Part shown: piece after piece, positions 36,974-48,819 of the stretch | How positions within the stretch are numbered: position 1 is the first letter of the stretch | How the letters are laid out: every line of letters starts with the position of its first letter | Assembly: GCF_016545825.1 (NCBI RefSeq) | Contig: NC_052616.1 | Span: 40,593,529-40,657,528 of the forward strand | DNA: 64,000 nt | Direction: 5' to 3' | Source of the DNA: Eucalyptus grandis | Lineage: Eukaryota; Streptophyta; Magnoliopsida; Myrtales; Myrtaceae | The notes under the pieces: model-generated | Told to the model about the DNA's origin: nothing | Databases searched by the model: none | What the model saw: only the letters and a program-made list of their open reading frames with translations | Position numbers and translations under genes: made by a program

Positions 36974-37164
36974 GACCGTTAAGTCCGTACGATTTCACTG
37001 TAGCAAATCACTATTCACTTTTACTATAGCACTAGGCTAGGGAAAGTACTGTTCACAGTACTGTTACTGTTCATGTTGTGCAAATAATTCCCTTTCGGTG
37101 CCCCTGTTTGTATCTGGACCCGTGAGTCAGGTCCCTGTGTGTGTCCTTGTGACCTCTTATTGCC

Positions 37165-37171
37165 TATATAA
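37165..37171 (+). promoter_or_regulatory. TATA box of the pararetroviral leader promoter
   Basis: tatataa within ttgcctatataaggcaatg, a small palindrome (ttgcc/ggcaa) around the box. It lies between the last viral ORF and the primer site, where caulimovirids place the promoter for their full-length RNA. A start near 37195-37205 is inferred. Confidence 0.65.
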
Positions 37172-37696
37172 GGCAATGAGGGTGTAATATTTTGGGCAGA
37201 GTCCCCTGAAGTAAAGTGTGTGATTTGAGAAAATCTCTCCATGGCTTTTTAAATTCCTCTTCTTCTCCAGCCTAGTAGGATCCTTCAAGAAATGTAGCTT
37301 GGGTAGGTTAGAAACGTTTCCATACTGGCATCTCTGAGTGTCTCTAGGCTCTGAACTAAAGGGATGAGTGGTCTCCTGCTAAAAGGCTGTCCCTGAAGGG
37401 CTTGAACGGAGTTGTTCGCCCACTGTGGGATGCATACCTGCAGGAAATTTACTCTCCTTCCCTAGTTCTAAGTCTAGGTCCATTCCTGGTTATACAAGAG
37501 GAACATTGGCAGAAAGGATCCCAAAAACAATGACCATAATTGTCTTTATAGTAATGAACAGGATGTCCATCACCATCGAAGTGTCAAACATGCTTTTTTG
37601 GATCTGACTCGGAAATGGATTGAGGAACACATGGTTCAATCATAAAGAGGGTTTGGAAGATAGAATGACTTTCTTCTTTTTCCTTGCCAAATTTGA

Positions 37697-37716
37697 TGGT
37701 ATCAGAGCCATGGTTT
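37697..37716 (+). other. tRNA-Met primer-binding site of the pararetrovirus
   Basis: tggtatcagagccatggttt. The extended match to the initiator Met tRNA is characteristic of Caulimoviridae minus-strand priming and is conventionally position 1 of the circular genome. No LTR borders it. Confidence 0.88.
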
Positions 37717-37784
37717 CGTTTTTGATGTTATCCATTCCATGCGCTTGACAGGTGAATCCAAAGTTGAGAAGATCTCTTCTCATC

Positions 37785-38698
37785 ATGTCTACAGAACCAG
37801 AAATCCTCGAAGCACCAGTTTCTCTTGCACCTTCATCTTCATCTTCAACACCTCCAGAATTTCGTGTTTCTAATGCTTCTAAGATAGATTATCTCTATGA
37901 AGTCTCTCTCAGCGATGAAACCAAGATTTCTAAAACCCAACTCCCCCTCATGAACCCTTATTCAGCTTTCGCAAAACCAACCTCTTCATTTTCACCCATC
38001 CGCTCCATCCGCCAGCTTATTCACCAAACCCCAAAGCAAGTAAAAGGAGTACGACCGGTCCTCCAAATTCAACCAAGCATCCTATTCCCGCTACCGAAAA
38101 GGAATATTTTGTTACTCTCGGATCCCTCCAGAATTTCCCAGACAATGGGCTCAACAAGGATACACTCATGTCCATTATGGAGCTGTTTGTCTTGCCCTAA
38201 CTTTCCACGGTCGAAAAGGTTTACTAGTTGTGGCAAGAATAGCATTGCTAGACACCAGGTTTTTACAATACCAGCATGATTGCATTGGTACTGTTCAAAC
38301 TACTTTGAATGCAGGAACAGTCTTTGTCACCCTATACCCCAACTTCAACATCGCCCTTTTAGATCCCTAGTTACTTTCTTTTATGAAAGTCCAAGTTCAA
38401 CTTACTGGAGCCCCTCAAACTACTGACTGTGTAGCTGCAACACTACATTACCAGATGGTTTATTGAGTGCAGAACCATGCACTTGACCTCAACTTCAACA
38501 ACGGTAATGAAGATGCCTTGTTCATCTCCATGCAGAATGACCAAGCATCCTGTATCCATGTTCCTAGACAGATCCCAAAGGATACGTTGGCCAAGCTCCT
38601 TCCAGAGACTTGGATTACCAACTACGAAAAGTTGCATCAGCACAACAAGCCTTTCCAGTCTACGGACTCAGAGTTCGTAACCAGCCCACTTCCATTAT
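37785..38698 (+). pseudogene. Pararetroviral movement protein, broken
   Basis: The ATG at 37785 (MSTEPEILEAP) opens an N-terminal part; the same frame extends upstream from a GTG. A frameshift near 38050-38100 separates it from the core, which reads GYTHVHYGAVCLALTF, then LLDTRF, then LYPNFNIALLDP, matching the 30K-superfamily movement domain of Caulimoviridae. Stops lie near 38370 and 38463. The last part to 38698 is again open. Known members form tubules through plasmodesmata; this copy cannot be translated through. Confidence 0.78.
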
Positions 38699-38747
38699 AG
38701 GACTCTCGGCCTAGCCAGGTCCCTGACAGCCCACATTTCCCGCCCAA

Positions 38748-38852
38748 TCTCCTCCTCCTCCTCCTCCTCCTCCTCCTTCTTCTTCTTCTGCTTCCTTCTT
38801 CTTCTTCTTCTTCTTCTTCTTCTTCTTCTTCTTCTTCTTCTTCTTCTTCTTC
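38748..38852 (+). repeat. (TCC)n(TTC)n microsatellite
   Basis: Starts as TCC units, turns into TTC units with a few interruptions. It lies just beyond the viral right end; the Arg-rich minus-strand ORF across it is an artefact. Confidence 0.95.
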
Positions 38853-40541
38853 TTCGGTTATTTTTCACTTTCCCTTTTTCCTTACTCTTTATTTCCTTTT
38901 TCCCCCCTTCTTCTCCACGCCTTCCGCTTCTTCTCCTGAAGCCCTCCTCCCCGAACCGTCCCCATTTCTCAAATATGTTGTCGCTGGCACTCACACCATC
39001 AAGCAACCAAACGGCGTCGTCCACTCCAAACGCCACTCGTCGGCCGACCTCCCCGCTGCTAGCCGAGAGCCACACCACGGCCAAACACCAAACAAACTAC
39101 GGCAACGATGGGAACATGGCTAACGACTACATGGCCCACGCCCAAGGTCACCCAACACCACTGCAACATCCCAGTAGAACACGACACGCACGAACCACTC
39201 GATTTTGGCCAAAAACAGGAGGACAAAAACTATACCTCACTTAAGCATTTCGTCGAACGGGTGAGGGGCGCTCACAAATCATGAGGTTCCTGGTTCAACT
39301 AGGATCCGAACACTAACCAAGACTCTCCAACGAAACATGCAAAAACAAAAGGAGGAATAGACGGGGGCCGAAGTCCGCGCGAGCCGGTCGTCTGCAAGCT
39401 TTAGGCGTCGTGCCCAAAACAGGGGAAGAGGAAGGGCGGCTTACCGGCTCGGCCTGAGGATGTCCAATGGAAGGAGTTGCCGACGGAGCTCGTGCGCAGC
39501 CAAGGCGTCGGCTGAAGCTCCCCTGCTCTCGCTCAGTCGCTGGGACCTCTCCCTCTTGGTGTCAAGCTCTCTCGGTCTCTCTCTCCCCTCTGGTTTTCAG
39601 CCGAAAGAACCCCCCAGCCAATGTTACTCTCTCCCTTTTAAGTTCCGACGCCAACTGTGCCGCCAGCCTGCCCAGACCGATCGTACCGCGACATTCCCTT
39701 CGCTGCTCATCCTCGTCGTACGCCGTCCTTCGCCCCCTCCTCCTTTGTCGGGAAGCCAGCGTCCAAAGCCAAGCGAAGGGGAAAAGAAGAGAAGAAGAAG
39801 TGGGTTGGGCCGAGAGAAAGAAAAGAAGAGATGGGCTAGATTTGTCCATCGACCTAAAGTTTGTGCTTTTTTTTGGAATTAACCCGGGGAAAGAAGGGCC
39901 CGTGCGGGCATCGAAACCTTTTAAAAAATTATAATAATAACTTTTTTTCAAAAATCTGTAATAATTAATAGTATCAATGCAAATGTTTCGAATTTGCACA
40001 TGTGATGCAATTAAATGAAAATTATATTTGCTAGGATCTAAAAATTAATTCATAATTTTTTATGTAATTAATGAATGATTAAACAAATCACCAAATTTTA
40101 GGTATCAATACTAGGCGAAGCCGACCTCTTGATGGCTGGGCAAGTTTAAGCCTTGCCGTTGCTAGGCAAGGTGGAGGGGCGAGGCTAGACATCGCCCAAC
40201 CATCGCAAGGGACCTCGTTGTGGCTGGGCGAGGTTTTGCAACCCTTGTCTTTGACTAATTGCTGGCCATCATTAAGGCTCGATGACTGGCTTGAGCAGAA
40301 AAAAAAATTAAGGGTTATACCAAATGATTTTCCATTCTTTTTCTATTTTGATAATAGAAATTTTAGGTTGTATCAAATGTGTTCTACTCAGAAGCTTGTA
40401 TATGGAATATAGGTAGAACAAAAAAAATTTTGAACAAAAATTATTTTTGAGAACAGAAATGTTACCAAACACACTCTTACTGTGCCATAAATTCGACTTC
40501 GGTCCCCTAAGAGTTTCTCAAAATTTCTAGTCACGGACATT
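38853..40541. other. No gene recognised; GC-rich block then AT-rich repeat DNA
   Basis: 38940-39900 is GC-rich with overlapping short ORFs on both strands and no motif, resembling the GC-rich middle of long LTRs. 40110-40270 contains ggctgggcgagg/ggcaaggtgg-type text also present near 52690-52860 and 61220-61320, apparently a shared core of non-autonomous inverted-repeat elements. 40440-40485 ends ttaccaaacacactc, a frequent end of hAT-like small elements, but no left partner was found. Confidence 0.4.
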
Positions 40542-41045
40542 TGTCACAGCCCGAAAGAAAGCCGATCCAAGAGGTTCCTAGGGGACAGCTGTGACTCATC
40601 CGTGGAGGACCTCCTGTGCTCGCTCGGATTCCCATCAAGTCTACTTCCTGAAGTTTCCAAGGGTGGGCGACATCGTCATTACGCCTAATTCTAGAAGACT
40701 TCCGCTATTTATGTTGGTAGCTAGTAGTTGTCATTAATGTCGGTAGTTGAGGTGGTGCGATCTCGTCCGCCGGTTAAATTCTCGATCAACAGATGTAAGC
40801 CGAGGCCTCAAGTATAAGAAGGGGTGCCCTCCCCCTCATTGTAATCATCCAACTATTTCAGCAATACAAAGTTCCTTTCTCTCTAAAGCTCCTCTCTCTA
40901 AACTTTTTCTCTCAACGATTCGGGTAAGCGAGCGAGTGAGCGTTCGATCGAGCAAGGCTTGGCTTAGGTGCTTCAATGATCCAAATCGATCCTAAAGTGC
41001 CCGAGTCACCGCGCGGTCACGATCCCAATCGATCGGCTCATGACA
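40542..41045 (+). mobile_element. Solo LTR, 504 bp
   Basis: Begins TGTCACAGCCCG and ends CGGCTCATGACA, giving inverted ends TGTCA/TGACA, with catt on both sides (40538-40541 and 41046-41049). It contains aagtataagaaggggtgcc (about 40809), a likely TATA region, followed by the ccctcattgtaatcatc word common near polyadenylation in LTRs. No internal region. The family is not assigned; a 4-bp duplication is slightly short for Ty1 or Ty3 types. Confidence 0.65.
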
Positions 41046-41049
41046 CATT

Positions 41050-41436
41050 GCTTTATGATTTTCAATGTTTTAAAAAAATATATACAAAACATACTTCACT
41101 TTGGATCAATGACCATTCATACGCCTTTATTTTCACAATTACTATTTACATACATCTAAGCATACCTTCATATTTAACAGGACAAATTGACCCCCTCCGC
41201 AAACTCATTCTAATTGCTTTGAGTTTTTGTGATTTTGTTTTAATTGATTTTGAACATTTTGAATGGAATGAGAAAATTTATGATTAGTAAAGGGGAAATT
41301 TTGAAAAGAAAAAGAGAAGATATTTTTGTGAATAAGAATATAAAGATAATTGATGTGAGGGTACAAAATCGTATGCAAGAAAGAGCAAAATTTGGGTTTT
41401 TATTCCATAAGTAGAGAAATGTAAGGGATAATTGGG
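41050..41436. other. Intervening AT-rich DNA
   Basis: Nothing recognisable: no coding motif, no repeat boundary besides the target duplication gataattggg at 41427-41436. Confidence 0.5.
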
Positions 41437-42375
41437 AGGTGAGGACACCTGGAGTACCATTTTAAAGTTATGGCACTTAAGTGCCAATATCGGAGTAAAA
41501 TGGGACACTTAACTGCCACTCCGGCGAAATCCAGCCAAATGGTTGACGTGGCCATTTTCCGGCAATTTTGATTCAAAATGGCGTCGTTTTGCACGTTGAC
41601 GTGGCGGAAAAATGCAAAATCGACGCTGTTTCGTGTCTACGTGTAAATAATAATATAAAAATTAATTAAATTAGATTTAAAATTAATTTTATTTAAAATA
41701 TTCAAAAAATTTAAAATTTTAAAAATTTTAATTTTAAAAAATTAAGAAAATTAAGAAAAATTAAGAAAAATTTAAAAAAAAAAAAAAAAAAAAAGAGAAA
41801 GGGGGGGAGGTCGAAGGGCGGTTGAGGGCTGAGCCCTCCCCGCCGCCGCCTCCCGCCGTCGCCGAGAAGGACCGGCGACCCCGACCGACCCTCCCCCTCC
41901 GTCGCTAGTCCTTCCCAACGACGGTGGGGAGGAAGGGCGGGGAGGGCTTAGCCCTCAGCCGCCCCTTCGACCCCCCCCCTCCCCCTTTTTTCTTTTTTAA
42001 ATTTTTCTTAATTTTTAAATTTATCTTAATTTTTAAAAATTTATAAAATTTTCTTAATTTTTTATTTAAATTTTTGAATATTTTAAATAAAATTAATTTT
42101 AAATCTAATTTAATTAATTTTTATATTATTATTTACACATAGACACGAAACGGCGTCGTTTTTGCATTTTCTCATCCACGTCGGCATGAAACAATGCCGT
42201 TTTGGACCAAACTCGCCGGAAAGTCGCCACGTCAGCCATTTGGCCGGATTTTCGCCGGAGTGGCACTTAAGTGTCCCATTTAACTTTAAAACTGGCACTC
42301 AAGTGTACCATTTAAAGTTATGGTACTTAAGTGTCCCTCCGTGCCAAGTTATGGCACTTGTGCTGTACTTCTGCC
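41437..42375. mobile_element. Fold-back MULE-like element, 939 bp
   Basis: The two halves are imperfect inverted copies of each other: left arm about 41450-41850, right arm about 41930-42370. For example ccactccggcgaaatcc at 41516 faces ggattttcgccggagtgg at 42244, and the AT-rich arms and ggcgtcgttttg words are mirrored too. Between them lies a GC-rich centre whose own edges pair (gggctgagccctcc and ggagggcttagccctc). GATAATTGGG is duplicated on both sides (41427-41436, 42376-42385), matching the 9-10 bp of Mutator-type insertion. No transposase. The whole would fold into one long hairpin. Confidence 0.85.
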
Positions 42376-42413
42376 GATAATTGGGTGAAAACTGAAAGGT
42401 GAGACATTCTTTT

Positions 42414-44888
42414 TGTCACGCCCCAATCCTCGGGCACGCACACATCCTTCTATCTGGTCAATTTTATAGTGCGATATCTCAAGACTATGTATTGCCGACC
42501 CTTTCTTTTTATTAAGCGCATGCGGAAGCAGTTAAAATCCCAAGACAATAAATCGATGAGATAGAAAAGCAATGCCATATTTTTCATATTGAAACTTATA
42601 ACCAAATTTTTATATGAAACACAAACCAGAGTACTTCACAACTATTTACAACTATTTACTCTAACTCTATTCACATCAAAATGGAGTTCTCAAAAGAAGA
42701 TAGAATCTCAGTCCATCCAGGTCGTACTCAAGATCCCTCTCGGTATTATCTTCTTCTTCCAAAAATCCTTCTCCTTAGGTTTCACCTCAAAGTTCTCCTT
42801 CTCAGATTCTTCATCCTCAGCTTCTCATCGGGATCCTGAAATGTTGTCCCACAACTGGGATGAGACTACGTCTCAGTGAGTTCTACCCCACTAAGACTCA
42901 ATTAGGGAACCGATACACTACTCGGTTGCCTAAGCACAGCACGAAGGGGACTTACCTTAGGCTCAGTCTCAACCTGCAATTCAAGGTTATATACGAACGC
43001 TTCATAAATCATAACGAACAATCAATCAAATCACGACAATCTGATCAAATCATTTATCAATCGAACTAGTCGATTACATGTCAAACGGACCATTCTAGGT
43101 CATTGATTCCACACCATATAACCTCCCATCGAGCACTCGGTCACAAAGCCACATCAATGCTCTCGGGCATCAAGTTTGCCAAGGTGACGTATCCACTAGA
43201 CAATTGCATGCGTTTTTTAAAGCGCCGTTTTCGCTAGTAATATCCTAAATCACCGAATCACACATGTCTACAACAATTTGTTCAATAGACAATTGCATGC
43301 ATTCTTTAAGGCGTCGTTTTCGCCAGTGATGTCCTTAATCACCGAACCACACATGCCTATAATCATGTATTCAATAGACAATTATGTGCATTCTTTAAGG
43401 CGTTGTTTTCGCCAGTGATATCCCCATTCACAGAACCACGTATGTCCGTGATGGGATATGTACTAGAGCGGCACATGCATTCTTTAAGGCACCGTTTTCG
43501 CTAATAACATCCTTAGTCACCGAACCACATAGGCCCATACATTGTACTTGATCGGTCCAAGCCCAAAGTACTTCTGATTCACTCTCACCATTCTACTCAC
43601 TTTACAACTCAACAAAGCATTATAAATGCTGAATAAACATACTTGGCCATTTACCAATCAATAATTCAATCTCAATCAATTCCAATCAATTTAGGGTAAA
43701 TCCTAAAATATCACAATTTATTTAATTCTATGCAACGTAGAGCTCAAATAAATAAATGGACTGTGCCACGACAATCAGCACGAGATTTCGGTCGTCGGCC
43801 ATCTCAACCTTAATTTCCGAAAATAAATAAATAAATAATTAATTAATTTCGAAAATTATATAATTAATATTAAAAAATTCAATTTAGCTCAAAATAAAGC
43901 CCGATTAAATAAACGGACTTCACCACGGTCATTAGCATAATATTTCGGTCACTAGCCATCCCAGTTGAATTTTCGGAAAATAATTAATTAATTAATTTAA
44001 TTCCGAAAAATAATATTTAAATACCAAAAATTCCATTTAGGCCCAAATTCTCAAATTGAAGCTCGATAAAAGGTCGGAAAAATCCTGAGCTACCCTCAAT
44101 AAATAGTAGACCATGTCTACTTGCTAAATACACATTCAATTTGTCTAATTTGCATCACAATTAACTAATAAATGCTAATCTAACCACCTAAACATAATTA
44201 AATAAAAATAAACAACCATTAAGTGTCATTAGCTCACTAAGCAAGGATTAGTGAGTTTACTCATCGGAATCGCGCGCAAATCGGATCCATCCGACGAGCA
44301 CGACACGAGGAACAATAAACCCTAAAGCGGGTCTCAGGTTCGGGGCCTAGAAACGGCCCAAAAGCAAGCTTGAACCAACTGGAAATCCACTCGTCGGGTT
44401 GCTGTTCTGGACTGGCCGAGGCTGGTCTGGTGGCTAGGGTGGCGAGGCAAGGCCGGCGGAGGGTGAGGGGGATGCCGAGGACGCGGGCGGTGGCCGACGG
44501 AGGTGGGCGGTGGCTGGAGGCGATCGGGCCGAACCGGGTAGGGGCGGAAGTCACGCGGGGAGGGACAACAATGAGCGGCAGATGCGGGGGCATGCGCAGA
44601 CGGGGGGGACGATGGCCTGGCGGCGAGCTGCGGTGGTGCGTGGGCGGCAACGACAGGTGGCTGCTGTCTCGGCGAGCTGCTGCTTCCGCTTCGATCTGCT
44701 GGTTCGCACGAAGAAGAAAGAAGGAGAAGAAGGGTTCGGTCACGAGGGGGAGTGGGGGAGAAGAGAGAGGAGAGAGAGAGAAAGGATAAGAGTCGACTAG
44801 TCAAATGGGGAGAGAGAAGAAGCCAAATTGAATTTGGCAAGGGGCAAGTGTTCGGTGGGGGGGGAACGCACAAGGGAAAGAGGGAAGG

Positions 44889-44925
<37 letters not shown>

Positions 44926-45321
44926 AATAATACCATGAATCTTATTTTATTTCTTTTCTATTTTCTTTCAGTCTTCAATTTTTCCTCCAATAATTTCTTT
45001 CCTGAAATTTCGGACTCGTCAATAATTTGACGAACGATGAGACAGGATCCTAAAAATGAATTGTGACACGCTCGAATATTCGATTCCCGAAACCAAATTA
45101 AATTTCATGGTTATAATCGATCAGACGTGATTTTAGTCCAATCCAACCAATTAAGTAGCTTTTAGGGATTTTACTGCATGTACATCCTTTAACGGCTTCA
45201 CCCAATAGGTTAGTTAACTCGTGAGTGATCAACTTAAAAAAAAAAAAAAAAAGACCATAGGCACGTTGATGAAATGTCAATTTCACTTTATCGAAATGGG
45301 GTCGAATTTCAGGATGTCACA
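42414..45321 (-). repeat. 3' LTR of the Tekay-type element (2908 bp)
   Basis: tgtcacgcccc to aggatgtcaca. It includes a GC-rich part (about 44260-44820) with a GA microsatellite (about 44885-44922) that the other LTR lacks, and four tandem units of about 89 bp (43198-43548) around ttctttaaggcgccgttttcgc. The ORFs on both strands at 44261-44936 belong to this GC-rich LTR part. Confidence 0.92.
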
Positions 45322-45404
45322 ACTCTTCCCCTCTTATAAAAATTTCGTCCTCGAAATTTAAACCATTATACACTTTGATAAAAAAGGCGGGGGTACAACT
45401 ATCT

Positions 45405-48400
45405 CATCTACTCTTTAGTCTCCCAAGTCGCTCCTTCAGTACCGTGGTGTTGCCAGACCACTTTGACCAACGGAATGGTTTTTGTACGCAGAACTTGCTC
45501 TTTATGATCAATGATCTGGATCGGGCTTTCAATGTATGACACACAGTCATCCACGTCCAATTCCTCGAAATTGAGCACGTGGGTCGGGTCAGGCTTGTAC
45601 TTCCTTAACATCAACACGTGAAAGACGTCATGCACTTGCACCAATCTTGGCGGTGACGCAAGATGATACGCTAGGTTTCCGATTCTTTCAAGAATCTCAA
45701 ACGGACCTACGTACCTCGGACTCAGCTTACCTTTCTTACCAAAGCGCGAAGTTCCCCTCATTGGTGACACTTTCAGAAAAACGTGTTCACTAATTTGGAA
45801 TTCCAAAGACCTTCGACGCTTATCTGCATAACTTTTCTGCCTGCTCTGTGCTGTCTTTAATCTACCTCTGATCACTGCCACGGTATCTACTGATTGTTGA
45901 ACCAACTCTGGGCTTGTAATTTTCCTTTCCCGATTTCATCCCAACATACCGGAGTTATGCACGCTCTCGCCATACAACGCTTCAAAAGGAGCCATCTTGA
46001 TGCTCTGCTGATAACTGTTGTTGTAGGCGAATTCCACCAGATGAAGCTTATCTTCCCAACTTCCTTTGAAGTCTATTACACATGCTCTCAGCATATCCTC
46101 GAGAGTTTGAATCGTCCTCTCGGACTAGCCATCCATTTGAGGATAATATACCGTACTGTATTGAAGCTTTGTACCTAAAGCACTCTGCAAGCTCTTCCAA
46201 AAAGCAGCAGTAAACCTCGGGTCTTTATCGGATGTTATCATAACCGGCACTCCATGCAGACGAACCACCTGACGCACATACAGGTCTGTGTGTCTATCCA
46301 GACTCAGGTCCTTTTGAACTGCAATGAAGTGAGCCGACTTTGTCAACCTGTCGACCACTACCCAAATTGAATCATTTCCTCTTTGACTCCTTGGTAATCC
46401 AGTCACGAAATCCATCGTGATATGCTCATATTTCCATTCTGGGATTGCGAGAGGTTGCAGAAGTCCTCCCGGCTTGCAATGCTGGGCTTTTACTTGCTGA
46501 CAAGTCAAACACTTGGCGACATACTTTGCAATGTTTGCCTTCATACCTGACCACCAGTAGTATTGACGTAGGTTCTGATACATCTTGGCACTTCCAGGAT
46601 GAATGTTCTAACTGCTATGATGTGCTTTAGATAAAATTTCTTCTCTAAGCTCTACATCGTCAGGTACAACCAAACGTCCATGGAGCCTCAATACTCCATC
46701 ATCGAAACTTGAAAATCAACATTTCTTTTATCGATATCCTCTTGAAGAATTCTCTGTACATCCGGATCTGTTGTTTGGAGTTGTTTAATTTTGACTTGGA
46801 CATCCGGCTCAATTCCGAGGGTGGACATAAAACTTGAAATGTGGCCTACCTCAAATTTGAATTCCGAATCCCGAGCTCTCTCGATTAAGTTCCAATCCTT
46901 AACCAAGATTTGCGCTATTGAAGACTTCCGACTTAATGCATTGGCGACCTTGTTCTCATTTCCCGGGTGATATAGAATATCACAGTCGTAATCTTTTAGC
47001 AATTCCATCTATCGGCGTTGTTTCATCTTCAACTCCTTCTGAGAGAACAAATACTTGAGACTCTGATGGTCTATGAAAATCTGAAACTTTTCTCCGCCCA
47101 AGTAGTGCCTCCAAATCTTCAACCCAAATATTATGGCTGCGAGTTTTAAGTCATGTGTCGGATAATTCAATTCATAAGGTCTCAATTGCCAGGAAGCGTA
47201 TGCAACAGCTCTATCATGTTGCATTAGCATGCAACCCAATCCCCTGAATGACGCATCACTATAGATCTCGAATCCTCAAGGACCAAATGGAATCGTCAGC
47301 ACAGGTGCGGCAGTCAGCTTTTCCTTTAGCTCTTGAAAACTATGCCCGCACTTCTCTGTCCATATGAACTTCTCGTTTTTCTTCGTGAGCTTTGTTAGAG
47401 GCGAGGCTAACGATGAGAAACCTTCCACAAACCGTCTGTAATAACCTGCTAACTCTAGAAAACTTCTAATCTCTGTCACTGTCATTGGTCTTGGCCACTT
47501 GATCACGGCTTCTATCTTGCTCGAGTCGACAGAGATTCCTTCCTCAGAAATCACATGACCTAAGAACGCAACACAAGTCAACCAAAACTTGCATTTGCTA
47601 AACTTAGCATATAGCTAATGAGTTCTTAAGGTCTGGAGTACTACTCTTAGATGATTCTCATGCTCTTCATCACTTCTTGAATAGACCAAGATGTTATCAA
47701 TGAACACGATCACAAACTAATCCAGATATTCCTTGAATACTTTGTTTATCAAATCCATAAAGGCAGTTGGAGCATTCGTCAACCCGAAAGGCATGACTGT
47801 AAACTCGTAATGACCATACCAGGTATGAAATGTCGACTTAGGAATATCCTCCTTCCTAATTCTTAGCTGATGATATCCTGTCCTCAAGTTGATCTTCGAG
47901 AATATTGACGCTCATTACAGTTGATCAAACAAGTCATCTATATTCGGCAATGGATACTTGTTCTTGATCGTTACCTGATTGAGCTGCCGATAGTCTATGC
48001 ACAAACGCAATGAACCATCCTTCTTAACGAACAAAACTGGCGCTCCCCAAGGTGATGCACTAGGACGAATAAATCCCTTATCCAGTAATTCTTGCATCTA
48101 CACCTTCAGTTCCTTCAACTCAGATAACGCCATTCGATAAGGTGCCTTTGAGATCGGTTCTATCCCTAGTGCTAGCTCAATTACAAATTTAATCTCTCTT
48201 TTTAACAGTAACCCTGGCAATTCTTTTGGAAAGACATCTGAAACTCATGTACAACCGAAATATCTTCAATTTTCAGCTCCTTAACTGTTGTATCCACGAC
48301 AGTTGCTAAGTACCCTCGGCAACCCTCGTCTAACAAACGAGCTGCTTCCGGCGACGAGATTAAGGAAATCGAAGGTCCTCCTCGATTCCCGACAAATTCA

Positions 48401-48810
48401 AAACTCTTACCCCCTAACGGGTCAAACTAAATCGCTTGATAGCAGTCCATTTTAGCTCGTTGATTGGTGAGCCAGTCCATGCCAATTATCAAATCAAAAT
48501 CATACATGGCTAGGACTAACAAATCAATTTTCCCCACTCGCTCACCAATCTCTAACTTGCACCCCGAACATCCCAAAGCAGCAATAAGTTTATCTTTCAA
48601 GAGTGTAGATATGCAAATTGCCGACTCCAACAATACAGGACTCAACCCTAGCATCCTAATATATTGCAATGAAGGAATGGGTTGCTTCCGAATCAAACAA
48701 AGCATAAGCAAGTTGGTCGTTGAGCGAGACCATACCTGTGATCACGTCAGGTGCAGCTTCTGCCTGATCTCGGGTAATCACGTACACGGTGCCCTTAATT
48801 AGAGGTCTCT
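45405..48810 (-). pseudogene. pol: Ty3/gypsy pol (protease, RT, RNase H, integrase, chromodomain), broken
   Basis: Protease (about 48690) reads LFDSEATHSF, with E for G in DSGA. RT starts with [20 protein letters not shown] (about 48070) and its catalytic box reads FIDN instead of FIDD (about 47703-47714). RNase H runs about 46980-47240. Integrase: zinc region CLTCQQVKAQH, core MDFVTGLP, then ITSDKDPRFT, then a stop replacing Q just before SERTIQTLEDMLRAC, so the D, D and E positions remain. The C-terminus reads VVWQHHGTEGATWETKE, the remnant chromodomain of chromoviruses, thought to steer integration to heterochromatin. At least eight stops. Confidence 0.9.
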
Positions 48811-48819
48811 ACTGTCCTC

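Larger units (their letters stand above)
31630..38700 (+). mobile_element. Endogenous pararetrovirus (Caulimoviridae), about one genome length, circularly permuted
   Basis: All regions read on the plus strand, in the order coiled-coil region, coat protein with zinc knuckle, protease, RT, RNase H, an unrecognised C-terminal region, non-coding leader with TATA box and tRNA-Met site, then movement protein. In a circular caulimovirid map starting at the primer site, the movement protein comes first, so the integrated copy is opened between movement protein and coiled-coil region. There are no LTRs and no integrase, which separates it from LTR retrotransposons. About 7.1 kb is near the normal genome size of the family. 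Multiple stops and frameshifts interrupt every region, so it is an old, inactive copy. Exact ends are uncertain by some tens of bases; genus not assigned. Confidence 0.88.

Noticed and set aside
31630..38700. Reading the viral block as a Ty3/gypsy retrotransposon
   Set aside because: No LTRs, no integrase, a 30K-type movement protein and an extended tRNA-Met site without LTR border all favour Caulimoviridae.
38695..39084. Arg-rich minus-strand ORF
   Set aside because: Produced by the TCC/TTC microsatellite.
39460..39999. ORFs of 140-155 codons on both strands
   Set aside because: Mutually overlapping, compositionally biased and without motifs.
44261..44936. Minus-strand ORFs of 160 and 200 codons rich in Ser, Pro and Leu
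   Set aside because: They are inside the 3' LTR of the Tekay element, overlap in two frames and extend into a GA microsatellite.
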